Positions 1-4,474 of a DNA stretch of 6,213 nt are shown in pieces (the first letter of the stretch is position 1; each line of letters opens with the position of its first letter). The stretch covers positions 1-6,213 of the forward strand of contig JASGCH010000091.1 of assembly GCA_030054245.1 (NCBI GenBank), read 5' to 3'. Below the pieces are notes generated by a model that made no database searches, had not been told where the DNA came from, and was given only the letters and a program-made list of their open reading frames with translations. Origin of the DNA: Gammaproteobacteria bacterium (GTDB lineage: Bacteria; Pseudomonadota; Gammaproteobacteria; Burkholderiales; Burkholderiaceae_C). The position numbers were made by a program, and so were the translations under genes.

Positions 1-1017
1 TATTCCATTCCAAAATTCCTCCCTTTTAGCTACATCACCATTACTAGCTTTTAGCCCTATATGCAACAATTGGGCGGCGTCATAACCTTGTACTGCATAA
101 ACATCAGGTTGTAATTTGAAACTCGTAGCGTAAGCTGAGCGAAAAGCATTATTGATGGGTGTATCTATATTATCTCCATAGTGTAAAGTCGTCAACATGC
201 CATCGGCAGAAGAACCTTGTGCCTCCAAAGTACCATCTGTTAAAAATCCAGCGCCATACAAAGGAATTAATTTTTTAAGACCTGCCTGATCGTAATCTTT
301 GACCAATTTTACGGCACCACCACCCGCAAAAAAGCTATAAACGGCATCCGGTTTTAAGGTAGCAATTTCCGTTAATAACGCTTGGAACTCTACGCTAGGA
401 AATGGCAATGTCAGGTCCTTAATAACTTGTCCACCAGACTTTTCAAAGGCATCCTTAAACCCACGAACAGACTCGTCTCCGGCGGCATATTTCCAAGTTA
501 TGGTTACGACTTTTTTATGTCCCTTTTGAGCCATGACTTGTCCCATAGCATAACCGGGTTGCCAATTGCTAAAGGAAGTTCTATAAATATTTTTAGAACA
601 AAACGCTCCAGTAATAGTGTCGGCCCCGGCATTCGGGACAATCAATAAAGAGTTGGTATCATTAGCTACTTTCGCCATAGCCAGCGCCACCCCAGAATGC
701 ACTGAGCCCACCAACACATCGACCGCATCCCTTTTAACCAATTTATTAACATTATCGGTAGCTTTGGAAGGTTCAGATTCGTCATCGATTTTAATGTATT
801 CAATCTCTTTACCAACTAGTTTACCACCCTGTTGGCTAATATATAAACGGAAACCATTCTCAATGGCGACGCCTAGAGCGGCGAATGTTCCGCTGTACGG
901 CAACATCAAACCAACTTTTATTTTAGCTTTGTTTTCTTGAGCAGACGCCGACAGCGTCATGACACTCACTATGAGCACCGAGATCAACTTGAATGCCCCT
1001 TTATTTTTATTGAACAT
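1..1017 (-). CDS. ABC transporter periplasmic substrate-binding protein, Liv/aromatic-acid type (3' end outside window)
   Basis: The reverse strand reads open from an ATG at 1015-1017 to the window edge, giving 339 residues with no stop, so the C-terminus is missing. Residues 1-26 form a signal peptide: basic start MFNKNKGAFK, a hydrophobic core, and cleavage after ASA before QENK. The mature part opens with KVGLMLPYSGTFAALG and continues with VDVLVGSVHSG (99-109), PNAGAD (128-133), RTSFSNWQPGYAMG (146-159) and QPDVYAVQGYDAAQLL (303-318). These are hallmarks of the Peripla_BP_6 family, which delivers ligands to LivHMGF-type permeases. Members with this PNAGAD...NWQP signature often sit in aromatic-acid catabolism loci, so an aromatic acid is as likely a ligand as a branched-chain amino acid; the ligand cannot be read from sequence. 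An AAAGGA Shine-Dalgarno about 5 bases upstream supports this start. The permease and ATPase genes, if linked, lie beyond base 1. Confidence 0.93.
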   Translation of the reverse strand, partial: MFNKNKGAFKLISVLIVSVMTLSASAQENKAKIKVGLMLPYSGTFAALGVAIENGFRLYISQQGGKLVGKEIEYIKIDDESEPSKATDNVNKLVKRDAVDVLVGSVHSGVALAMAKVANDTNSLLIVPNAGADTITGAFCSKNIYRTSFSNWQPGYAMGQVMAQKGHKKVVTITWKYAAGDESVRGFKDAFEKSGGQVIKDLTLPFPSVEFQALLTEIATLKPDAVYSFFAGGGAVKLVKDYDQAGLKKLIPLYGAGFLTDGTLEAQGSSADGMLTTLHYGDNIDTPINNAFRSAYATSFKLQPDVYAVQGYDAAQLLHIGLKASNGDVAKREEFWNGI

Positions 1018-1065
1018 AAGTCCTTTCGTTAGAAGTAAATCGACGACATCCAAGGAGCCAGAGTA

Positions 1066-1106
1066 CAAGCTACCCACTGTCGGGCAAATTGGCATCAAGC
1101 TACCCA
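1066..1106. repeat. Two 11-bp direct repeats, 30 bp apart, in the binding-protein leader
   Basis: CAAGCTACCCA occurs at 1066-1076 and again at 1096-1106, exactly 30 bp apart, about three helical turns. Both copies lie between the predicted transcription start (about 1121) and the ATG at 1017, so they are also in the leader RNA, as TGGGTAGCTTG. Identity and spacing are seen directly; a regulatory role is inference. Confidence 0.55.
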
Positions 1107-1127
1107 TTCATGCTATACATAAGCTCT

Positions 1128-1136
1128 ATTATAGCA
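1128..1136 (-). promoter_or_regulatory. Extended -10 promoter of the binding-protein gene
   Basis: On the reverse strand these bases read TGCTATAAT: a perfect TATAAT (1128-1133) preceded by the TGn extension that lets sigma-70 promoters work with a poor -35. No good -35 hexamer lies 16-18 bases upstream, which fits an extended -10 type. The start point would fall near 1121, leaving a leader of about 104 bases before the ATG at 1017. Prediction from consensus only. Confidence 0.6.
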
Positions 1137-1150
1137 CCTACTTGAGTAGG
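1137..1150. promoter_or_regulatory. Dyad CCTACTTGAGTAGG, candidate operator
   Basis: Perfect 6-bp inverted repeat CCTACT / AGTAGG with a 2-bp centre. It begins one base after the TGn of the extended -10 element and fills the place of the -35/-10 spacer. A protein bound here would overlap RNA polymerase, so it is a plausible repressor (or MerR-like activator) site controlling the binding-protein gene. No regulator gene is visible in the window. Confidence 0.4.
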
Positions 1151-1152
1151 TT

Positions 1153-1216
1153 TGATTATGTACTAGGCTGGTGCCAATGGTTCAACAGCCTTATCACAGC
1201 TCACCGAAGCACTACA
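1153..1216. repeat. Decayed copy A of the intergenic inverted-repeat family, left part
   Basis: This stretch carries GGCTGGTGCC (1167-1176), the inner part of the family's terminal repeat, followed by AGCCTTAT and ACAGCTCACCGA. The latter two match the right half of copy C (2402-2435). The interior is mostly deleted. The missing right end seems to lie beyond copy B: the junction read without B, cactacaaccaatggcacaa, resembles a degenerate right terminal repeat. Copy A is therefore probably an old element split by insertion of copy B, with its remainder at about 1459-1473. Alignment was by eye. Confidence 0.45.
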
Positions 1217-1221
1217 ACCAA

Positions 1222-1453
1222 AAGACCATTGCACCATCGGTTGGTGCTACGGTTGTCAAACTACTGCGTTATGTAGGTGCTTAAGTTCGTTGCGCTATCC
1301 ATTGCGCTTCCGCTCCCAGTCTTGCATATACTCAATAAGCAAGACTGGGAGCGCCCACCATGATCCTCCCAGTAAATTCCGCTGGGGGCGTACGCGGAAG
1401 CCTTATACTTTGACAGCTCACCGATCGGCATCAGCCGATGGTGCAACCGTCTT
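1222..1453. repeat. Copy B of the intergenic inverted-repeat family (MITE-like)
   Basis: The 232-bp element is bounded by terminal inverted repeats: the left end starts AAGACCATTGCACCATCGG and the reverse complement of the right end starts AAGACGGTTGCACCATCGG. The first 26 positions agree at 22. Interior blocks shared with other copies are CTACTGCGTTATG, AGTAAATTCCGCTGG, GCGGAAGCCTT and GACAGCTCACCGA. The element is flanked on both sides by ACCAA (1217-1221 and 1454-1458), the pattern of a 5-bp target-site duplication. It is about 50-70 bp longer than copies C and E because of a central insert holding a long hairpin (1311-1353). Short open frames inside it are not convincing genes. Confidence 0.7.
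1311..1353. repeat. 15-bp perfect hairpin inside copy B
   Basis: The left arm CGCTCCCAGTCTTGC (1311-1325) is exactly complementary to the right arm 1339-1353, with a 13-base AT-rich loop. The stem is long and GC-rich, but neither strand has a T-run after it, so it is a poor intrinsic terminator as it stands. It lies about 120 bp downstream of the hydrolase stop. Other copies of the repeat family lack it, so it looks like an insert in the element. Confidence 0.75.
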
Positions 1454-1474
1454 ACCAATGGCACAACGGATTTA

Positions 1475-2251
1475 CTATTGAACCGAACGAATAAAACTCG
1501 CCACTCGTTCTAAAACCTGATGGCGTTGCTCAAAATGAGGATGGTGCCGAGAATCGGGAAGCATAAAAACCTGTGCCTGCGGAACACGCTGGGTCACAGC
1601 CTCTATTTGTTGCTGGCTACCATATTGATCGTGTTCCCCTTGAATAAGTAAAACTGGACAAGTAATAGCCTCTAGTCCAGACTCCATGTTCCAATGCCTA
1701 AAATCATCCGATAACCACATTCCATGCCAAGCTGGAAATATTATTTGCCAATTTTTATGCCATTTAGCCATTTTCTGATGCCAATGGCCCTCCGGCGGAT
1801 GAAGCAACAACTTACCAATGCTAACCAAGGTTTGTTCCTCAACAAACACATGCGGAGCTATAGCGACAACGCCGGCCACGGCATCTCCAGCTATCATTGC
1901 ATAATATAAGGCAATGGTCGCACCATCACTATGACCTACTAACCAAACCGGGCGATCAACCGCTTGAGATCGCAAAAATTCAGGCAAAAACCGCCTACCT
2001 TGCTCTTCCAGATAATCAAAAGGCAGACAATCCTCTGGGTTTAATAGACCATAACCTAAAGAGGAATTACCATACCCGTGGCGAGAATAGATAAGAGCAG
2101 GCAATTGTGTTTGAAAACACAATTGCCTTGGAAAATCTTGCCACATACCCGCACAACCTAGCCCCTCATGCAAAAACAGCAAATACTTTCCCGCCTTTTC
2201 AACGACACCCCGCTCAGCTCGGTTAAGCCATACACACTCTAGTAGCTCCAT
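1475..2251 (-). CDS. Alpha/beta hydrolase (GHSDG type), substrate unknown
   Basis: The 258-residue protein has the full alpha/beta-hydrolase signature: LHEGLG (27-32) in the oxyanion-hole position, YSRHGYG (55-61), the nucleophile elbow GHSDG (106-110, catalytic Ser108), APHVFVE (132-138), GEHDQYG (205-211, acid Asp208) and DSRHHPH (233-239, probable His236). There is no signal peptide, so it should be cytoplasmic. This subfamily is usually annotated only as alpha/beta hydrolase or BioH-like esterase. Related proteins occur near aromatic-acid (for example benzoyl-CoA) loci with Liv-type binding proteins, which fits the neighbour at 1-1017, but no substrate can be assigned. The ATG at 2249-2251 is the first possible start, since an in-frame TGA lies four codons upstream. 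No clear Shine-Dalgarno precedes it. A repeat element ends just 35 bp upstream (2287), so its promoter may lie in or be displaced by that element. Confidence 0.9.
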   Translation of the reverse strand: MELLECVWLNRAERGVVEKAGKYLLFLHEGLGCAGMWQDFPRQLCFQTQLPALIYSRHGYGNSSLGYGLLNPEDCLPFDYLEEQGRRFLPEFLRSQAVDRPVWLVGHSDGATIALYYAMIAGDAVAGVVAIAPHVFVEEQTLVSIGKLLLHPPEGHWHQKMAKWHKNWQIIFPAWHGMWLSDDFRHWNMESGLEAITCPVLLIQGEHDQYGSQQQIEAVTQRVPQAQVFMLPDSRHHPHFEQRHQVLERVASFIRSVQ

Positions 2252-2286
2252 GGATTCATGTCAAAAGGCTATCGCACCTCATATCA

Positions 2287-2465
2287 AAGACTATTGCAAC
2301 ATCGGCTGGTGCCGCGACTGCACTACCCAATTACTGCGTTATGCGGTACTCACCAGCAAATGATCATCTTCGGAAATGAAGCGGATGGCGTGGTGCGCGG
2401 AAGCCTTGTAATTATGACTGTATGACAGCTCACCGAGTGACACCAGCCGTTGGTGCAACAGTCTT
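2287..2465. repeat. Copy C of the intergenic inverted-repeat family (best-preserved reference copy)
   Basis: The 179-bp element lies between the hydrolase start and the first peptide gene. The left terminus starts AAGACTATTGCAACATCGGC and the reverse complement of the right terminus starts AAGACTGTTGCACCAACGGC; 22 of the first 26 positions agree. The interior holds ATTACTGCGTTATGCGG, ATGATCATCTTCGGAAATG, GCGCGGAAGCCTTGTAATTA and GACAGCTCACCGAG, each shared with at least one other copy. No flanking duplication is evident. Its ends can pair to form a long imperfect stem in RNA, so it may end or stabilise the peptide-gene transcript that runs into it. No transposase is present. Confidence 0.72.
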
Positions 2466-2488
2466 GAATGTAACCAATGGTCTAGCTG

Positions 2489-2647
2489 TTACTTCTTAGC
2501 TTCCTCTTTTTTCATGCCGTCTTTGTTATCTTTTTTAGCGGCCGCTTCTTTCTTAGCTCCATCCTCTTTTTTATCCCCAGCCGCATAGCTAGAAACAGAC
2601 ACACCAGCAATCATTAAAGACGCCAACAACATAGCTAATTTATTCAT
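2489..2647 (-). CDS. Small secreted Lys/Glu-rich peptide, copy 1
   Basis: A 52-codon gene: MNKLAMLLASLMIAGVSVSS then YA, with signal-peptidase cleavage expected after SYA (residue 22). The mature part is about 30 residues (AGDKKEDGAKKEAAAKKDNK, then DGMKKEEAKK), with 11 Lys, 4 Asp and 4 Glu, no Cys and no aromatic residue. It should be exported to the periplasm or outside and is probably soluble and either disordered or a single charged helix. I recognise no family. General likenesses are to periplasmic stress peptides such as acid-shock proteins, but there is no motif to prove that. GGAG lies 6 bases before the ATG, behind a run of 14 U in the mRNA. The coding sequence is almost identical to the copy at 2892-3050, differing in three bases, all within the first nine codons. 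Two near-identical intact copies, each with signal peptide and ribosome site, argue that it is real. Confidence 0.8.
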   Translation of the reverse strand: MNKLAMLLASLMIAGVSVSSYAAGDKKEDGAKKEAAAKKDNKDGMKKEEAKK

Positions 2648-2658
2648 ATAGTTCTCCC

Positions 2659-2672
2659 AAAAAAAAAAAAAA
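2659..2672. repeat. Homopolymer of 14 A (14 U in the mRNA leader of peptide copy 1)
   Basis: An uninterrupted A14 tract on the + strand lies directly upstream of the GGGAG ribosome site of peptide gene 1, so the transcript carries U14 there. The matching place in copy 2 reads AAAAATAAAAA, which is interrupted. A tract this long is prone to slippage in replication and transcription, and could vary leader length or expression. Confidence 0.8.
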
Positions 2673-2712
2673 TCAATACCAAAAAACCTCGGCGATCAAG
2701 CATTATCCACCG

Positions 2713-2741
2713 GCATTATGGCCAAAATTTAGCTCATTATT
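2713..2741 (-). promoter_or_regulatory. Promoter region of peptide copy 1 (conserved 29-bp box)
   Basis: This block matches 3114-3142 upstream of copy 2 at 27 of 29 positions, while sequence on either side is more diverged. On the reverse strand it ends with CATAAT (2715-2720) as the -10 candidate, one base off consensus. The transcript would start near 2708, giving a leader of about 60 bases. The half-palindrome next to the -10 is degraded compared with copy 2 (GGCCAAA instead of AGCTAAA). Confidence 0.5.
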
Positions 2742-2840
2742 CATTTGCAATTATTTACTCTACAAAAAATTTCACATCAATTTTGCCAAAACCAAACTGT
2801 CGAATCACCGTATTAAAATAATCTTCACCAGCAATAAAGC

Positions 2841-2873
2841 AATCCATTGACGAGCTTTGCTCGTCAATGGATT
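2841..2873 (-). terminator. 15-bp perfect hairpin after peptide copy 2, possible terminator
   Basis: AATCCATTGACGAGC (2841-2855) and its exact complement (2859-2873) are separated by only TTT. Read leftward, the stem begins 18 bases after the stop codon of peptide copy 2 and is followed by GCTTTATTGC, a weak U-tract. Placement suits a terminator or a 3'-end stabiliser that separates the two peptide genes. Homology between the two gene copies starts at 2874, directly beside the stem, so the hairpin may also mark the duplication edge. Confidence 0.5.
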
Positions 2874-2891
2874 TAACCGATGATCTGACTG

Positions 2892-3050
2892 TTACTTCTT
2901 AGCTTCCTCTTTTTTCATGCCGTCTTTGTTATCTTTTTTAGCGGCCGCTTCTTTCTTAGCTCCATCCTCTTTTTTATCCCCAGCCGCATAGCTAGAAACA
3001 GACACACCAGCAATCATTAAAGACGCTAACAACATAGTTAATTTACTCAT
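2892..3050 (-). CDS. Small secreted Lys/Glu-rich peptide, copy 2
   Basis: A 52-codon gene: MSKLTMLLASLMIAGVSVSS then YA, with cleavage expected after SYA. The mature peptide is identical to that of copy 1. The longest open frame begins at 3113, but its extra N-terminus lies over the promoter and leader; GGAG at 3058-3061 with the signal peptide places the start here. Two ATGs stand in tandem. The one at 3050 gives 7-base spacing and aligns with copy 1; the one at 3053 (one extra Met, 4-base spacing) is the alternative. The last 43 codons and the stop are base-for-base identical to copy 1, including synonymous sites. The gene has its own promoter candidate (3116-3121) and a strong hairpin after the stop, so it looks independently expressed. 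Function unknown. Lack of divergence in the mature part fits either strong constraint or recent gene conversion. Confidence 0.82.
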   Translation of the reverse strand: MSKLTMLLASLMIAGVSVSSYAAGDKKEDGAKKEAAAKKDNKDGMKKEEAKK

Positions 3051-3113
3051 CATAATTCTCCAAAAATAAAAATACAGTATCCAAAAACCTAGACGGTTGG
3101 ATGTTATCGACAC

Positions 3114-3142
3114 GCATTATAGCTAAAATTTAGCTCATTATT
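3114..3142 (-). promoter_or_regulatory. Promoter and dyad upstream of peptide copy 2
   Basis: On the reverse strand a perfect TATAAT (3116-3121) sits about 65 bases before the ATG. Overlapping its upstream edge is a perfect palindrome, AGCTAAA-A-TTTAGCT (3121-3135), which lies in the -35/-10 spacer. No good -35 is found, suggesting that an activator is needed or that the dyad is an operator. The 29-bp block is conserved at 27 positions in front of copy 1 (2713-2741). Confidence 0.55.
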
Positions 3143-3235
3143 TATCTTATAAGAAAAAATTTAGAGAGATTTTTCAAACATCGCACACTAGTTGCCTATA
3201 TAAGTAGCTAATTTATTTTATAAATCATAGGAATA

Positions 3236-3365
3236 TGCCAATGCCATCACGATCTGTCAAGTGACTGCGTTATGCGGTTCATCTTCAGAAATGAAGCGGC
3301 TTGCGTCCAGTCCAGCCTTGTCATTAGCTCATCAAAGTGGCACCAGTCGATGATACAACGGTCTT
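3236..3365. repeat. Copy D of the intergenic inverted-repeat family, left end truncated
   Basis: About 130 bp. It contains GTGACTGCGTTATGCGG, TTCAGAAATGAAGCGG, CAGCCTTGTCATTAGCTCAT and ends CACCAGTCGATGATACAACG then GTCTT, matching the right terminus of copies B and C. The left terminal repeat is missing or unrecognisable, so the copy is probably a relic. A short reverse-strand open frame through it (3247-3435) has no features of a real gene. Confidence 0.6.
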
Positions 3366-3450
3366 GAGTGTCTACCATAATCGAAACTGAGCGTTGGCAG
3401 TTTGAAAATAGATACCTTATAGGTTTGTTATCCATATATAATACCTACAA
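3366..3450. other. Unassigned spacer between repeat copies D and E
   Basis: I see no gene, convincing promoter or strong hairpin in these 85 bases. It is AT-rich towards 3450. The rest of the 750-base divergent gap (3051-3799) is accounted for by the promoter of peptide copy 2, repeats D and E, the 3632-3670 hairpin and the operon promoter. Confidence 0.4.
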
Positions 3451-3614
3451 TAGACCTTTGCACCGACGGCTGGTGCCGCCGCTTGGACGAACTGCCAAAT
3501 GACTGGGTTGTATAGTTCGCCCCGAATGATCATTTGAGTAAATTCCGCTGGTTGTGTCAAATCAAGCCTTGTAATTAACCCATCGAGCGGCGTAGCCGAT
3601 CATGTAACAGTCTT
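3451..3614. repeat. Copy E of the intergenic inverted-repeat family
   Basis: 164 bp, starting TAGACCTTTGCACCGACGGC then TGGTGCC and ending GTAACAGTCTT. Interior blocks are AATGACTGGGTTGTATAG, GAATGATCATTT, GAGTAAATTCCGCTGG (shared with copy B) and AAGCCTTGTAATTA (shared with copy C). Its two ends agree at about 14 of 26 positions, so it is an older, decayed copy. It mixes interior variants seen separately in B and C, which suggests these are subfamilies of one ancestor. Confidence 0.6.
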
Positions 3615-3631
3615 CCTATCAACCCGTAGCA

Positions 3632-3670
3632 TCGCTAGACCATCCTTCAAGATGGGATGGTGTCGCTAGA
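3632..3670. repeat. Small hairpin bracketed by an 8-bp direct repeat
   Basis: TCGCTAGA occurs at 3632-3639 and 3663-3670. Between the copies lies a 23-bp segment folding as ACCATCC / GGATGGT (3639-3645 with 3655-3661, using the last A of the first direct repeat) with a 9-base loop. A hairpin between short direct repeats looks like a tiny insertion with target duplication, or a structured control site upstream of the protease operon. No T-run follows. Confidence 0.5.
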
Positions 3671-3742
3671 TTTATGCATTCGCTGGAGCGAACCCCTTAA
3701 CGCGGTTATTGAAAAACTGACTATGAAACCAGATACCCAATC

Positions 3743-3772
3743 TTGGGGCATTCAATTTCTTAACCCTAGAAT
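3743..3772 (+). promoter_or_regulatory. Candidate promoter of the protease-trpS-MFS operon
   Basis: TTGGGG (3743-3748), an 18-base spacer and TAGAAT (3767-3772, five of six to TATAAT). Transcription would begin near 3779, giving a leader of about 20 bases before the TTG at 3800. The -35 is weak (three of six). A second possibility, TTGAAA at 3709-3714 with GATACC at 3732-3737, has a better -35 but a poor -10. Confidence 0.4.
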
Positions 3773-3786
3773 AAGACCCGATTAAA

Positions 3787-3791
3787 TAGGA
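3787..3791 (+). promoter_or_regulatory. Ribosome site TAGGA that decides the TTG start at 3800
   Basis: TAGGA ends 8 bases before TTG at 3800, a good spacing, but 20 bases before the in-frame ATG at 3812, which is too far. It therefore favours the rare TTG codon as the start of the protease gene. Confidence 0.6.
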
Positions 3792-3799
3792 TTGTATCA

Positions 3800-4474
3800 T
3801 TGGATTTATTTATGGATTTTGTACATATCATCACAAAAATAAGTGTATTCGCGATCCCTGTATTGCTAGCCATCACTCTGCATGAAGCGGCCCACGCTTG
3901 GGTAGCTTATAAACTCGGTGATGATACTGCAAAAAATTTGGGTAGAGTGTCATTAAATCCTTGGAGTCATGTAGATATATTGGGCACTATCGTATTACCA
4001 TTGGGTTTATATGTTTTCACTGATGGAAAGTTTTTATTTGGCTATGCTAAACCCGTACCGGTCAATTATTACGCACTCAACAACCCTAAAAGAGATATGT
4101 GTTTGGTAGCTGGTGCTGGGCCACTATCTAATTTTTTTCAAGCAGCGTTGTGGCTGTTTTTTTTACAGATGTTGATGTTGGTTGAGTCAGAAACCCGTTT
4201 TTTTTACGAAGTGGCTAAAGCCGGCATTATGGCCAATATGGTCTTATTTGCTTTTAACCTTTTTCCACTCCTCCCCTTAGATGGCGGTCGCGTATTAGCC
4301 GGGATTGCCCCTCAATCCTTAGGGTATTGGCTAGGTAAAATAGAACCCTACGGAATCTACATCGTTTTGTTACTTTTATACATCAAAGCGCTGGATACAT
4401 TTTGGTTATATCCTATCATCACCGGTTCTCTGCAGTTATTGCAAACCCTCATGCCATTTACCAATCCCCTATAA
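3800..4474 (+). CDS. Site-2 protease family (M50) membrane metalloprotease
   Basis: The 224-residue integral membrane protein carries the two zinc motifs of M50 proteases: HEAAH (28-32) within the first membrane helix and NLFPLLPLDGGR (153-164), whose Asp161 is the third zinc ligand. The family landmarks GRVSLNPWSHVD (48-59), GYAKPVPVN (81-89) and GAGPLSN (105-111) are also present. Further hydrophobic segments lie near 60-73, 112-128, 141-160 and 187-205. It lacks the PDZ domains of RseP and has the size of the short YwhC-like group, whose substrates are unknown, so I give no symbol. The start is a TTG with a well-placed TAGGA upstream; ATG at 3812 would remove four residues. Its stop codon abuts the ATG of trpS. 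As I recall, this protease-trpS order recurs in betaproteobacteria, which suggests co-transcription more than a shared function. Confidence 0.92.
   Translation: MDLFMDFVHIITKISVFAIPVLLAITLHEAAHAWVAYKLGDDTAKNLGRVSLNPWSHVDILGTIVLPLGLYVFTDGKFLFGYAKPVPVNYYALNNPKRDMCLVAGAGPLSNFFQAALWLFFLQMLMLVESETRFFYEVAKAGIMANMVLFAFNLFPLLPLDGGRVLAGIAPQSLGYWLGKIEPYGIYIVLLLLYIKALDTFWLYPIITGSLQLLQTLMPFTNPL

Noticed and set aside
382..1276. Three + strand open frames (382-648, 617-940, 959-1276)
   Set aside because: They lie antisense to the binding-protein gene, or run from it into the repeats; they have no ribosome site or recognisable protein features, while the opposite strand encodes a complete signal peptide and family motifs.
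1261..1481. Short open frames on both strands within repeat copy B
   Set aside because: They follow the inverted-repeat structure and the hairpin, and are not preserved as frames in the other repeat copies.
1724..2094. Two + strand open frames inside the hydrolase gene
   Set aside because: Antisense shadows of a gene with an intact catalytic triad.
2260..2299. TTGACA and TTGCAA on the - strand upstream of the hydrolase
   Set aside because: TTGACA is too close to the ATG to act as its -35, and TTGCAA (in the terminal repeat of copy C) has no good -10 at the right distance.
3054..3113. N-terminal extension of peptide copy 2 from an ATG at 3113
   Set aside because: The extension overlaps the leader just downstream of the TATAAT, has no counterpart in copy 1, and would bury the signal peptide; GGAG at 3058-3061 supports the internal start.
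3394..3423. Promoter-like TTGGCA then TATAGG with an 18-base spacer, + strand
   Set aside because: Both hexamers are only partial matches, and downstream lies only repeat copy E with no gene for several hundred bases.
3247..3435. 62-codon reverse-strand open frame
   Set aside because: Covers truncated repeat copy D plus spacer; no convincing ribosome site, no domain, and the same frame is not open in copies C and E.
1222..3614. CRISPR array
   Set aside because: Repeats are 130-230 bp, imperfect, irregularly spaced, and bounded by inverted ends; there are no short regular spacers and no cas genes.
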